The notes under the pieces: generated by a model
What the model was told of the DNA's origin: nothing
Databases searched by the model: none
Seen by the model: the letters and a program-made list of their open reading frames with translations, nothing else
Source of the DNA: Chlorobiota bacterium
GTDB taxonomy: Bacteria; Bacteroidota; Ignavibacteria; Tepidaquicellales; OLB5
Length of the DNA stretch: 36,479 nt
Assembly (NCBI GenBank): GCA_022616535.1
Contig: JAKEEM010000027.1
Location: 1 to 36,479 of the forward strand
Direction of reading: 5' to 3'
Shown: piece by piece, positions 24,639 through 34,400 of the stretch
Numbering within the stretch: the stretch's first letter is position 1
How the letters are laid out: each line of letters begins with the position of its first letter
Program-made: the position numbers and the translations under genes

Positions 24639-25049
24639 TCAGTTAGTGGATAATTCGGGAATTTCTGAATGATTTATTCTAATGATAATGGTTTCATCGT
24701 ACTTCTTTTGTAAATATTCTTTAAGCTTTTCTGCTGCGTAGACTGAGCGGTGCTGCCCTCCAGTGCATCCGAAACTAACCATTAAATTGCTGAAATCACG
24801 TGAGATATAATTATCAACCGCTTCATCGATTATAGAATAAACATTTTGCAGAAACTTCTGCATTTTTTCATCTTTATCCATAAAGTGAATTACTTCTGTA
24901 TCTTTTCCGTTAAGCGGAATAAATTTAATTTCTCTTCCGGGATTATAGATATACCGGCAGTCAAAAACAAAGCCTCCCCCGTTGGAGGTTTCATCGAATG
25001 GAATTCCGGATTTTTTGTAGCTAAAGGAGTAGATTTTGACTTTCAGCAT
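24639..25049 (-). CDS. stand-alone RapZ C-terminal domain protein
   Basis: 136 residues matching only the C-terminal domain of RapZ/YvcJ (full protein about 285): 'FVFDCRYIYNPG' and the hallmark 'SFGCTGGQHRSVYAAEKL'. The N-terminal P-loop kinase-like domain is absent. In enterobacteria this domain binds small RNAs and senses a cell-wall precursor metabolite; whether that holds here is unknown. Stand-alone versions occur in Bacteroidota. The ATG (25049) lies only 6 nt after the encoded CCA of tRNA-Gly on the same strand, so the mRNA is probably released by tRNA 3' processing and left nearly leaderless. The MFS gene follows 3 nt downstream. Confidence 0.88.
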   Translation of the reverse strand: MLKVKIYSFSYKKSGIPFDETSNGGGFVFDCRYIYNPGREIKFIPLNGKDTEVIHFMDKDEKMQKFLQNVYSIIDEAVDNYISRDFSNLMVSFGCTGGQHRSVYAAEKLKEYLQKKYDETIIIRINHSEIPELSTN

Positions 25050-25055
25050 TTGTTT

Positions 25056-25130
<75 letters not shown>

Positions 25131-25293
25131 AATTAGACAAAAATACTAATTTTATAAGGTGTTTTCAATTTAATTCTGTAAAACACATTAAAACATACAT
25201 TGATAATGGATTATAAATATATCACGGTACCGAAGTTTAAGTGGTTGTTTTTTTTTCATTTTTTAGTATTATAGAGTAATAAATCTAATCTTT

Positions 25294-25671
25294 ATGCTGA
25301 AAAACAAAATTTTTGTTGTTGAAGATGAAGGTATAGTAGCTATGGATATAAGCAAGTCCCTTTCTGCAATGGGCTATGATGTGCTATTCGTTTCCGATTC
25401 CGGAGAGAAAACATTAAGGCAGCTCGAATCACAAGCGGCAAAGCCTGACCTAATACTTATGGATATAGAACTGAAAGGTAAAATCAACGGTCTTGAAACT
25501 GCAAGGGTTGTAATGGAAAATTACGGTATACCGATAATTTTTTTAACCGCTTTCGAAGATGATGCAACTCTTGGCAGAATCGGTGCTCTTAGCTCAGATG
25601 GTTATCTAGTGAAACCATTTGATGATGAAAATTTGAAAACATGCATTGAAAAAGTTCTGAGAAACCACTAA
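25294..25671 (+). CDS. single-domain response regulator (receiver only)
   Basis: 125 residues, a complete receiver and nothing else. Acidic pocket Glu10/Asp11, phospho-acceptor Asp57 in 'DLILMDIEL', Thr85 in 'FLTAF', Lys107 in 'YLVKPFD'. It should be phosphorylated by a histidine kinase and act through protein contacts (CheY/Spo0F style). No kinase is adjacent; the nearest is the large one at 31470. Its stop codon overlaps the stop of the convergent gene by two bases, with no terminator in between. Confidence 0.93.
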   Translation: MLKNKIFVVEDEGIVAMDISKSLSAMGYDVLFVSDSGEKTLRQLESQAAKPDLILMDIELKGKINGLETARVVMENYGIPIIFLTAFEDDATLGRIGALSSDGYLVKPFDDENLKTCIEKVLRNH

Positions 25672-26645
25672 TCTCCGCCGTTATATGTGTATATTATTGT
25701 CCCGTTTTCACCCACAGCCCAGCCATTGCTGCTGTTTATAAAGAATAAATGTCTAAGATAGTTTGATGTAACACTAAACTCAGCAATCCAGTTAGAACCT
25801 GCATCGGTTGTTTTTAGTATTGTTCCGCCTTCTCCAACAGCAACTCCACTGCTGTAAGATGTGAATTTAACGGAGCTAAGCCAGAAAGTAGACGGAGTTG
25901 ACTGGATAATCCAGCTGGTGCCTTTATTGGTTGTTTTCAAAATCGTGGAATTCTGGCCGCAGGCATATCCGGTAAGTTGGTCAAAGAAATATATAGAGTT
26001 AAGGTTATACTGTGTCGGGCTTGTTTGCAAGAACCAAAAAGAACCCCCGTCATTTGAATACAATATAGTTCCGCCCTCCCCGCAGGCAAAAGCTTCATTG
26101 ATGGACGACCTGTCGACGCTAAATAAATCCTGTGAAGCAGGCACAGTAACCGTCTGCCAGCTTGTGCCGGAGTTTGTTGTTCTTAACATTGTTCCGTTAT
26201 AACCGCTTATGAGTCCAGTTGCAGTATTTAAAAAGGTAATTGAAGTGAGCATTGTATTTGACGGATTTAATAAATTTTCCCAAGAATTTCCTCCGTCAAA
26301 TGTCCTGAGGATTGTACCGCTTGTTCCAATAACGAATCCTTGCATTGAGTTAAAAAAGAAAACAGCGTTGAAGCTTGCGTTAGAATTAGTTACCGGCTTT
26401 TTAAACCAGCTATAGCCACCGTCCACGGTTTTAATAATTTTTGCAGAATCATTTGGAAAGGAGTTTCCAACTGCATAGCCTGTAAAAGAATCGACGAAGA
26501 AAACTCCTTTTAGATTGTTAGCAATACCGCTAGACTGCAGACTCCAGTTTGACGAATTCTGCGGGTCGTTTGGCGAGAATGTAACGTCGTCGCAGGAAAT
26601 AAAGATAACCGATATTGCAGCTGCAAGATAAAATAAGCGCTTCAT
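25668..26645 (-). CDS. BNR/YCF48-like beta-propeller lipoprotein
   Basis: About 325 residues from ATG 26645 (MKRLFYLAAAISVIFISC, a lipoprotein signal with Cys18); the frame is open from 26663. Seven repeats of about 42 residues with 'S..FL/F....G.avG..GTILRT.DGG..W' patterns (TVDGGYSW, TFDGGNSW, TTNSGTSW, SNDGGSFW, TTNKGTSW, TTDAGSNW), as in photosystem II assembly factor YCF48 and Asp-box proteins. Unlike 20154-21416 it has no T9SS sorting domain and is probably lipid-anchored in the periplasm or outer membrane. Binding partner unknown. Confidence 0.85.
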   Translation of the reverse strand: MKRLFYLAAAISVIFISCDDVTFSPNDPQNSSNWSLQSSGIANNLKGVFFVDSFTGYAVGNSFPNDSAKIIKTVDGGYSWFKKPVTNSNASFNAVFFFNSMQGFVIGTSGTILRTFDGGNSWENLLNPSNTMLTSITFLNTATGLISGYNGTMLRTTNSGTSWQTVTVPASQDLFSVDRSSINEAFACGEGGTILYSNDGGSFWFLQTSPTQYNLNSIYFFDQLTGYACGQNSTILKTTNKGTSWIIQSTPSTFWLSSVKFTSYSSGVAVGEGGTILKTTDAGSNWIAEFSVTSNYLRHLFFINSSNGWAVGENGTIIYTYNGGD

Positions 26646-26772
26646 TGAATTTAAGTTAGCCATTATATTTTAAATTTTCAATCAAATAGAACTTTAGAAA
26701 ATGCATACTTGTTTAATAAATAAGAAATAAATATATTAAGTATGTAAATTTCAAAATATTAAATAAAAATAT

Positions 26773-27291
26773 ATGAAAAAATTATTTGCGTTATTTTTAT
26801 TAGTATTCCTTGCAAATTTTAACTTAAAGGCAATTACGAGTAATAGAACTTTTTCTATAGATGAAGTTAAGATTCTTGCGGGCGGTTATTTGAGTCAAAT
26901 TACCTTTGAAAATCCAGTATTTGTTGATGTTGATAATGACGGGGACTTTGATGCATTAAATTTTAAAAAAGGTAATATTGAATATTACAAAAACTCTGGA
27001 AGCCTGGAGAGTCCAGTTTTTATTTTGGAAAATAAGCATTATGATAAATACGATGAAGCGTTTTTCGTTGCTTCAAAAATGCCTTACCCGATGTTTTTTG
27101 CAGATAAGGACGGCGACGGCGATGTAGATATGTTTGTGGTTAGAGATAAGGAATTTGATAAAGCATCGCTCAAGTATGAATATAATATAGGATATGCTGA
27201 AAACTCCCTTAACCTTGATACTGGAACCTTGATAACAATAATTCTTGTATTAGTAATTGTTCTTCTTATTCTTGCTATTTTGGGGAGATAA
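26773..27291 (+). CDS. exported protein with VCBS/FG-GAP-like acidic loops and C-terminal anchor
   Basis: 172 residues. Signal peptide MKKLFALFLLVFLANFNLKA. Two calcium-binding-like loops, 'DVDNDGDFDALNF' and 'DKDGDGDVDMFVV', are typical of FG-GAP/VCBS repeats; with only two repeats it is too short for a propeller. A C-terminal hydrophobic helix ('TIILVLVIVLLILAIL') ending in GR could anchor it in the membrane. Function unknown. It has its own terminator at 27312. Confidence 0.7.
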   Translation: MKKLFALFLLVFLANFNLKAITSNRTFSIDEVKILAGGYLSQITFENPVFVDVDNDGDFDALNFKKGNIEYYKNSGSLESPVFILENKHYDKYDEAFFVASKMPYPMFFADKDGDGDVDMFVVRDKEFDKASLKYEYNIGYAENSLNLDTGTLITIILVLVIVLLILAILGR

Positions 27292-27311
27292 AACTAACGT
27301 CTTTATAAACA

Positions 27312-27339
27312 AAAACCCCGTTTTTTACAACGGGGTTTC
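27312..27339. terminator. bidirectional intrinsic terminator
   Basis: AAAACCCCGTT pairs with AACGGGGTTTC around a TTTTAC loop, with T-rich flanks both ways. It separates the convergent genes ending at 27291 (+) and 27366 (-). Confidence 0.85.
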
Positions 27340-27365
27340 TGCTAACTGTACATTATGCTTTTTTG

Positions 27366-28352
27366 TTATTCGCCTATTTTGACAAGTTTCGGCTGGTATT
27401 TAAGCTTGGTTAAGCTTTTTATGTCATTCTTCGCTGATTTAGTCTTTTCATATAACCCGACAAGTATTTTATATGTAGTAGTTTTTGTCTGCGTTTGCGG
27501 GTCGTTTACGATTATCTCTTCAATGTATATCTTCGTATAGCCGTCCCTTTCAAGCCTGCCGATTCTTCTGTCAGCCATTGATTTGTCAGTATATGTCCCT
27601 ACTTCTATTGAGTAACCTTTAACAACAGCCAGTTGGTTTGATAAATCATAGAACCTTATCAGAGAGTCTATATCTGATATCTGCTGGTAGAGGTTTGATT
27701 CCTTTTGTTTGTCCTCCTCGGTCTTAGGTGTGATGATTTTGATTTTTAGATTACCGTTTGTTTTCAGGTTTTTATTAAGTTCAAAATCATCTGTTGTTCC
27801 GTCTTCTGACTGGAACTCAACAAACACCTTCGATTCAGCCTCTACGTTTTGGTCAAGCAATTCGGTTGTCTTAAATTCATTGGTATCTATCAGGGTCTCA
27901 TCTATTCTTTCCATGGGGTCTATTCCCTGGCGGAGCAACTCGGCTTCCTCCTCTGTGATTTGCTCGATTTTAACCTGTGCGGTTCCGCCCATCCCGATAG
28001 CATCTTTGGCAGCGCGGGAGAGGTCAATTATCCGGCCTCTGATGTAAGGTCCTCTGTCGTTAATCCTTACGACGGTATAGAGATTATTTTCAAGATTTGT
28101 AACCTTCAGCAGGGTTCCGAAAGGTAAGGTTTTGTGTGCAGCGGTCATATCGTAGGTATCGAACCGCTCTCCATTAGCGGTCTTTCTACCGTGGAATCCA
28201 GGACCGTACCACGAAGCCTCACCAATTTCTACAAAACTTGAACCGGTAGGATCTCCTTCCGAGTAAGCATTATCAGTACCGTTTATTGTAAGCACAAGTT
28301 GTACAGTTAAAAAAAAGATTAACGACAAGATCGTTGTTTTTAACAAATACAT
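27366..28352 (-). CDS. RlpA-family double-psi beta-barrel protein with SPOR domain
   Basis: 328 residues: signal peptide; RlpA domain about 40-135 ('GEASWYGPGFHGRKTANGE', 'MTAAHKTLPFGT', 'VRINDRGPYIRGRIIDLS', all family hallmarks with the Asp of NDRGP); an acidic linker; and a C-terminal SPOR domain about 245-328 ('YSIEVGTYTDKSMADRRIGRL'), which binds denuded septal peptidoglycan. RlpA proteins cleave or organise glycan at the septum. AAAGGAG abuts the ATG at 28352 and is better spaced for the TTG at 28346 (MLKTTILSL), so the true start may be two codons later. Confidence 0.92.
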   Translation of the reverse strand: MYLLKTTILSLIFFLTVQLVLTINGTDNAYSEGDPTGSSFVEIGEASWYGPGFHGRKTANGERFDTYDMTAAHKTLPFGTLLKVTNLENNLYTVVRINDRGPYIRGRIIDLSRAAKDAIGMGGTAQVKIEQITEEEAELLRQGIDPMERIDETLIDTNEFKTTELLDQNVEAESKVFVEFQSEDGTTDDFELNKNLKTNGNLKIKIITPKTEEDKQKESNLYQQISDIDSLIRFYDLSNQLAVVKGYSIEVGTYTDKSMADRRIGRLERDGYTKIYIEEIIVNDPQTQTKTTTYKILVGLYEKTKSAKNDIKSLTKLKYQPKLVKIGE

Positions 28353-28478
28353 CTCCTTTCTTATTAGTTATTAAAAACCTGTCCTTTCTCTACATAGCAT
28401 AATACAGAATACCAACGGACAGTTTTGCTCTCTGTACTGTTTTAAACAATACTTCTTGGAGCGTCATCTTTTTTTATA

Positions 28479-28497
28479 ATGGCGCACTTTGCGCCAT
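28479..28497. other. perfect stem-loop between ilvE and rlpA
   Basis: ATGGCGCA-CTT-TGCGCCAT, an 8-bp perfect stem downstream of ilvE on the minus strand. There is no T-run on that strand, so it may stabilise the mRNA end or act as a weak terminator. Confidence 0.45.
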
Positions 28498-28543
28498 ACT
28501 CTATTTCAAAGAACAGAAACTTATTAAGCCCAATAAAACCTAA

Positions 28544-29506
28544 TTATCTCGCTTTAATATTTTCCAAAGATAAAATCTTCTTATCACCGTCAATATACCT
28601 CAGCCATCCGTGTTTATCGTTGCCCTCTTTTACAATATCAAAAAACGCTAATTGGAGCTCTTTCGTAACCTTGCCTGGAGTGACTTTTCCTACCAATAGT
28701 TTGTCAATAGAGCGTATGGGGGTAATCTCTGCAGCCGTGCCCGTAAAGAATACTTCATCGGCAAGATATAGCATCTCTCGCATTATGTTTGTTTCAATAA
28801 CCTCATATCCTAAATCTTTTGCAAGCTGAATAACCGATTTTCTAGTAATGCCCGCAAGTACAGCGTTATAAACTCCGGGTGTATAAACTGTGTTATCTTG
28901 AACAAGAAATATATTTTCACCGCTTCCTTCTCCGACGTGACCGTTTACGTCGAGAGCAATACCTTCCGAATAACCGTTTACAAGTGCCTCCATTTTAATC
29001 AATTGGCTGTTCATATAAGCTCCGCCTATTTTAGTCATAGTCGGTGTTGTATCGGGTGCACTTCTTCTCCACGATGAAACACATACATCTATTCCGCCTT
29101 CAACGGCACCTTTACCTAAATAGGAACCCCATTCATAAGCTGCGATAGTCAGCTCAACGGGATTATTTAAGGGGTTAACATTAAGGTCATCATATGCTCT
29201 ATAGGCAATAGGTCTTATATAACAAGCTTCGAGGTCATTAACTTTTATCGTTTCAATTATTGCATCGCAGATTTCATCATTTGTATAATGCAAATCCGCC
29301 CTGAATACTTTAGCAGAAAAAATAAATCTTTTAACATGTTCGTCAAGTCTGAAGATGGCGGAGCCGTTTTTGGTTTTATAGCATCTTATCCCTTCAAAGA
29401 ACGATGAACCGTAGTGGATAACATGCGATAAAACGTGGATTTTGGCTTCGTCCCAGCTGACGAATTTGCCGTTCATCCATATTTTCTCAACTTTTTTTAC
29501 AGCCAT
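28544..29506 (-). CDS. ilvE: branched-chain amino-acid aminotransferase
   Basis: 320 residues, fold-type IV PLP transaminase. Landmarks: 'HYGSSFFEGIRCY' (30-43), 'RLDEHVKRF', 'YIRPIAYR', Schiff-base Lys159 in 'TMTKIGGAYMNS', Glu193 with 'GEGSGENIF', and 'GITRKSV'. It carries out the last step of leucine, isoleucine and valine synthesis and the first step of their breakdown, in the cytosol. It is preceded by a GNAT-like gene 20 bp upstream on the same strand. Confidence 0.94.
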   Translation of the reverse strand: MAVKKVEKIWMNGKFVSWDEAKIHVLSHVIHYGSSFFEGIRCYKTKNGSAIFRLDEHVKRFIFSAKVFRADLHYTNDEICDAIIETIKVNDLEACYIRPIAYRAYDDLNVNPLNNPVELTIAAYEWGSYLGKGAVEGGIDVCVSSWRRSAPDTTPTMTKIGGAYMNSQLIKMEALVNGYSEGIALDVNGHVGEGSGENIFLVQDNTVYTPGVYNAVLAGITRKSVIQLAKDLGYEVIETNIMREMLYLADEVFFTGTAAEITPIRSIDKLLVGKVTPGKVTKELQLAFFDIVKEGNDKHGWLRYIDGDKKILSLENIKAR

Positions 29507-29525
29507 TGTGATAACAGTTTTAGTT

Positions 29526-30653
29526 TTAAATTAGATTTTTTTTGTAAATCCGGTACGTTTTGTATATGCTGGCACCTAATTTTTCGGCTGTCTGTTTCAT
29601 AGCCATATTATCTTCCAACACCCATGAAATTTCTCCCCCTTTATAACCGTTTTTGTTTCCGTTTTTTATAGTTTCAAGATAAAATACTGAATCAATTCCT
29701 TTTCTTTGGTATTCCGGCTTAACCCCCATAATTATAACCCGTACCAGATCAATTTTCTTTTTGCCCGCTAACATCTTAAAGATTCCGAAAGGAAGGAGTC
29801 TTCCGTTCATTTTCTTTAAGACTTGGTTGAAATCGGGCAGTGAAAGTGTAAAACCCGCGGGCTTCCCGTTGACTTCGGCAAACATCACCAAGTCGGGGTC
29901 AACTACTGCCTTAAGAGAGTCAGCCATGTAATCGAACTCTTCAGTTGTTAAAGGAACAAAACCCCAGTTATTTTCCCAAGCGCTGTTGTAAATTTCTTCA
30001 ATTCTTCTAACTTCATTCATCAAATCCTTCATATTAATTTTTCTCGTAGTTATATCCGAACGCTTTTTAATTAAATCAGCCATTTTTTCTAGCTTAGCCA
30101 TTACTTTCTCATTCTGTATCACTACTGCCGGTATGTAATAAGCGTATAAATCTTTAGCTTTTTCAAACCCAAAGTCTTCAATTTTATTGATGTAATGCTT
30201 TGGATTATAAGTCATTAAAAAAACAGGGGATGAATTAAAACCATCAACGAGCAAGCCGCACTCATCATTTGTTGACGGGTTTACCGGCCCCAGAATTTCA
30301 TCTAAACCCTTGTTTTTTACACATTCGCATGCTGTATCAAGGAGCAAATCTGATATCTCCCCATCATCTGCTGTTTCAAAGAACCCGAAAAATCCAGCTT
30401 TGTCTTTATGGAAATTATTGTGATTATCATTTTTAATCGCTGCTATCCTTCCTACGATTTCGCCGTTTTTTTCAGCAAGAAACAGGTCTATTTCAGCATG
30501 TTTAAAGAACGGATTTCGAGCCGGGTTTAAATTCTTTCTAACATCAAAAATCAAAGGAGGAACCCAATTGGTATCGCCCTTGTATAACTTCCAGGGCAAT
30601 CTGATAAACCGCATTCTGTCCTGTTCATTTTCAACTTTGCGTATTTTAACCAC
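29526..30653 (-). CDS. GNAT-fold acyltransferase-like protein
   Basis: 375 residues. An N-terminal part with 'FIRLPWKLYKGDTNWVPPL' and 'ARNPFFKHAE', typical of a family of long GNAT-like proteins in FCB bacteria, and a C-terminal GNAT domain. Beta4-like 'MFAEVNGKPAGFTLSLPDF', the acetyl-CoA loop region 'VIIMGVKPEYQRKGIDS' (the Q/R-x-x-G-x pattern as QRKGID) and 'AEKLGASIYKTYRIYKK' are visible. The substrate is unknown. 20 bp upstream of ilvE on the same strand, so possibly co-transcribed. Confidence 0.82.
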   Translation of the reverse strand: MVKIRKVENEQDRMRFIRLPWKLYKGDTNWVPPLIFDVRKNLNPARNPFFKHAEIDLFLAEKNGEIVGRIAAIKNDNHNNFHKDKAGFFGFFETADDGEISDLLLDTACECVKNKGLDEILGPVNPSTNDECGLLVDGFNSSPVFLMTYNPKHYINKIEDFGFEKAKDLYAYYIPAVVIQNEKVMAKLEKMADLIKKRSDITTRKINMKDLMNEVRRIEEIYNSAWENNWGFVPLTTEEFDYMADSLKAVVDPDLVMFAEVNGKPAGFTLSLPDFNQVLKKMNGRLLPFGIFKMLAGKKKIDLVRVIIMGVKPEYQRKGIDSVFYLETIKNGNKNGYKGGEISWVLEDNMAMKQTAEKLGASIYKTYRIYKKNLI

Positions 30654-30837
30654 TTAATAATGCCCTCGAAATTCAAAAAATTCAGAATTCCTGACAAAGG
30701 AATTTAATAAATATACCCATAATTCTTTAAAGAAACAATCAATTAAACCGGTGTGTGACCATGAATGTTTTATAATGTTTCTAATATTTTTTTCACTATA
30801 TTCTATATAAAATGATAAATTTCCAATTACTTATATA

Positions 30838-30872
30838 TTTGTAATTACTGCATTTAATAATTCTTAATTTTG
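30838..30872 (+). promoter_or_regulatory. possible FCB-type promoter of the DUF4783-like gene
   Basis: TTTG (30838-30841) and TAATTTTG (30865-30872), 23 nt apart, slightly wider than usual. Precedes the gene starting near 30985 in a 250-bp A+T-rich gap. Confidence 0.4.
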
Positions 30873-30984
30873 AAGACTATTTTAATAATTATAATAATAT
30901 TTTTTGCAGATTTTTTTAAAAAATAAAAAAATCAATGATAATGAAATCATTTTTGATTATTTTTGTATTAAATTTAAGGGAATA

Positions 30985-31458
30985 TTGTTGAGAAAGCCGA
31001 TATGGTTCATACTGCAGTTTATCTTGGTTTATTTCTCTTTGGCGGATGAATTATTTGCACAGGACAACTGGTGGAAAGAGAAAAAATATAAATCCGAGGA
31101 AAAACAGAAAAAATTTAATAATTGCAAACTTGTGTTTTTAAGTATTTCCGACGGTTTGGTCTATGGAAATGTAAGCTATATAAGTCCTTATTTTCAAAAT
31201 GAGGTATATTTAAATATTCAAAATACAGAAAAGGGATATTATAACAGGGAGCAATGTTCATATATATTGGAAAGTTTTATTAGCAATAATCCGGTCTCTT
31301 CATTTAAGTGGAGAAATTCAAGCCGCTCTGAAAATTACGCATTTGCAGTGGGAAAGTATAAATATAAGAAAAACGGGTTCATTAATAATTTTTTAATATC
31401 AGTATCTTTGAAATATATAAATGATTTATGGCTGATTGATCAAATTATTGTAAATTAG
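30985..31458 (+). CDS. DUF4783-like exported protein
   Basis: About 157 residues if started at TTG 30985 (AAGGG lies a few bases upstream); the frame is open from TTG 30904. A signal peptide (RKPIWFILQFILVYFSLADELFAQ, cited from its core) precedes a domain with 'SDGLVYGNVSYISPYF', 'YYNREQCSYILESFISNNP', 'SSFKW', 'YAFAVGKYKYKKNGF' and 'LWLIDQIIV', the order of motifs of DUF4783, an NTF2-like domain of unknown role in Bacteroidota. It ends 11 bp before the sensor kinase and probably shares its transcript. Confidence 0.65.
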   Translation: MLRKPIWFILQFILVYFSLADELFAQDNWWKEKKYKSEEKQKKFNNCKLVFLSISDGLVYGNVSYISPYFQNEVYLNIQNTEKGYYNREQCSYILESFISNNPVSSFKWRNSSRSENYAFAVGKYKYKKNGFINNFLISVSLKYINDLWLIDQIIVN

Positions 31459-31469
31459 CCTTAATATCG

Positions 31470-34400
31470 ATGTTTGATTTTACCTCAAAAGATGTTTTAA
31501 AGTTCAAGATACTTAGTTATCTTTCCCTTTTGCTTTTGTTCACAATACTGTTCACCTTCGGGGTAAAATATTACTTCTCCAAGGCAATTTTATCGGATTG
31601 GGAAAGCATATCTGCTGAAAAGAAAAAACAGGTGCAGGCTGAATGCCTGAATATTTTTTATAATTACCAAAACCAGACTGCACAGTTTTCATATTCTCTT
31701 ATCAGAAATAAGAAGCTAATCACTGCTTTCGGAAATCAAAATACCAAAAAAGCATACGAATCCCTTTATGAAGCAGAAAATATTGACGATTATAACGTAG
31801 AAATTTACAACTCGAGACTGGAGCTTTTCTTATTTTCGGGTAGGCAGATTAATCCCGAAGTGACTGAGCTGAAGAAGGCACTTGAGGGCGACAGGTTTTC
31901 GGTAGTAAAAGAAATCGGATTATACACTTATATTGTCGTTTTCGATCCAGTTAAATCCGAAACGGGTAATTCTGACGGGGTTTCTGTTGTTTCCAGATTA
32001 CTGGATGTTAATAATGAAATTCAAAACAGATTTTTTGTAAATGAGGGTATTACAAAGGAGATTTTTAACAAACATCATATTGAAGTTAGATTTGATTTCA
32101 AAAAAAATGCCGGTTCGAATTTAATAGATACTGCTTCCGAGGAACTTTCATCGTTTAATCTTAAAGACATTAATTCAAACAACATCGGTAAAATATTCTT
32201 TCCAAATTTAGATCAGTCCTCGTATTTGCTGAGCGTAACCAAGAAATTTGACGGAATTATAGGTTTCATGGCCTTTGTGTTGAATCTTCTATTGCTTTAC
32301 TGGGCAATAGTTGTTTCTTTAAGGGCGGGCTTTATTATAACTAAGATTTTTATAGCGGCAGCTGCATTGATATTTTCAAGGTATATTTGGTTGATAATTG
32401 ATTTTCCAGCTAAATTAACTGGTGATTCCGGTTTTGATATTTTCTCACCAGTCCATTTCGCCTCAGGAATTGGATTTGGCATGGCTAAATCGATAGGAGA
32501 ACTGGTAATCACCTCCCTTGTTATGATGGCTCTGTCATTATATGTTATTATAAATATAATACAATTCTACAAAAGTGAACAAAAGCAGATTATTCCTAAA
32601 TGGCTAAGCTTTGTTTTCCTTTTGAGTTCCGCTATTGTGGCCATAATTGCTATTCATTTTTTTGGAGTTATAATGCAAAGCTTGGTTTATGATTCAACTA
32701 TCAAATTTACAGATAAATCCGGCTTATTTTCCGCAAACCAGCCCGAAATGGTTGTTGCAAGACTTTTGATATTATTTCTTTCAATATCATTGCTGCTAAT
32801 TTTGGTTTCCTGCGGATTATTAGGCGCGAAATTTATAAATCGATATAAATACTTGAATAAATTCATAAGGAAAAATTCATCACTGTTTATTTTTGCGGGG
32901 TTTGCAATTATAAACCTGATGGCTTCTCTTTTCCCAGATTCCTTAACGGAGATTTCTTTAAAATTAAACCTCAGGATTCTGATTTTGGCTCTGGCAGGAT
33001 TTCTGACTTTGTTTATTCAGAGGCAGCTTGCAGTTTTAAAGGAATATAGATTCATAAACGCAGTTAATTTTTCACTAATTCTTCTTGCATGCGTTATTTT
33101 TATTCCAGCTGTTCTTTTGAATAAAATTACAACACAAGAAAACCGATATCTTGAAAAAGCAGCAAAGGAAATTTCACAACAGTCCCCGGATAGAATAAGC
33201 TTTTTAATTTCTGCAACATTGGAGGATATTAATGAAGATGGTCAGCTTCAGAGCGATATAAAGGATAAGAATAAATTTAGCAAACTGGCTTTTAATATCT
33301 GGTCCAAAAGTAAATTTTATGATGAGGATTTAAATTCTTCTGTTTTTGTTCTGGATACCGCCAAAAAACTCATAAGTGATTTTAACATTAATTCAAACGA
33401 CCTTAATTCAGACAGCGTTGTAGTTTTTTCCCTAAGGAATTTAAACAAAAAAAAGAAGTCCGATGACATGGCTGCACTGAGCGAAGAAGAAGATGAGGGA
33501 CGAAGTAGTTTGGAAACTGTATCAAATATTAACTTGGATTTTGAAAGCGATGATGTTTATCAAAATAGAGAGCTTAAATTTTACTCTGGAATCGTTCAAA
33601 TTGAAAAATCGGGGTTGAAAAACAGCCTTTTTAAAAACATATTGGGTTACGTAATAGTTGCAGCGGGATATGATTCGAAGAATTTCCTTACTCAGTCTAA
33701 TCTCAGCATATTCAAAAATTTTACAAGGGATAATATCCTAAACAAGCTTACTTCAGTGCCTGTTATTACGGAATTTTCCAATGGTGAGTTTGCTGGTTCC
33801 TCAAATAAAGATATTTCTAAATCTTTTGTTAAATCTTTAGAGCCGTTCAGAGAGAGCGTTAAAGATAAAATTGATAAATCAGCACTGCGGTATGATGAGT
33901 TTGAGAATGAAATTTATAAGTCTTATTATGTCTTGGTTGATAGGAAGGGGGATGCTTCGTCGACTGCGGAAAAAATATACATTGTGAGTGTAAAAATAAA
34001 CGATTTTGGCTTAAGTACATTTTTTTTCTTCAGCTATTTACTTTTTGTTGTATTTATATATTTGATAATTCTTACTGTATATTTTATTTACCGCTCAATT
34101 GCATATTTAACCGATTCCGAAGGTGTTAGATTGATAAAGTTTGGGTTCAGAGAAAAAATTTTTATTTCATTTTTGCTTGCTTCTGTTATTCCAATTATTA
34201 TTTTAGCCTTTTATACAAGGGAATATGTTAAAGATAAAAACGAAGAATTTTATAAAAACCAGCTGATTTCAGATTTAAAAATAGTCGAACAATATGTTAA
34301 AAATAAGTTTTTAATTGCCGTCCCCGTTAATCCCTATAAGACTTTAAAGCAGGAAAGTTCTGAAGGTTTTTCTGATTTGTTTGGGAAGGGATTTTCCGGC

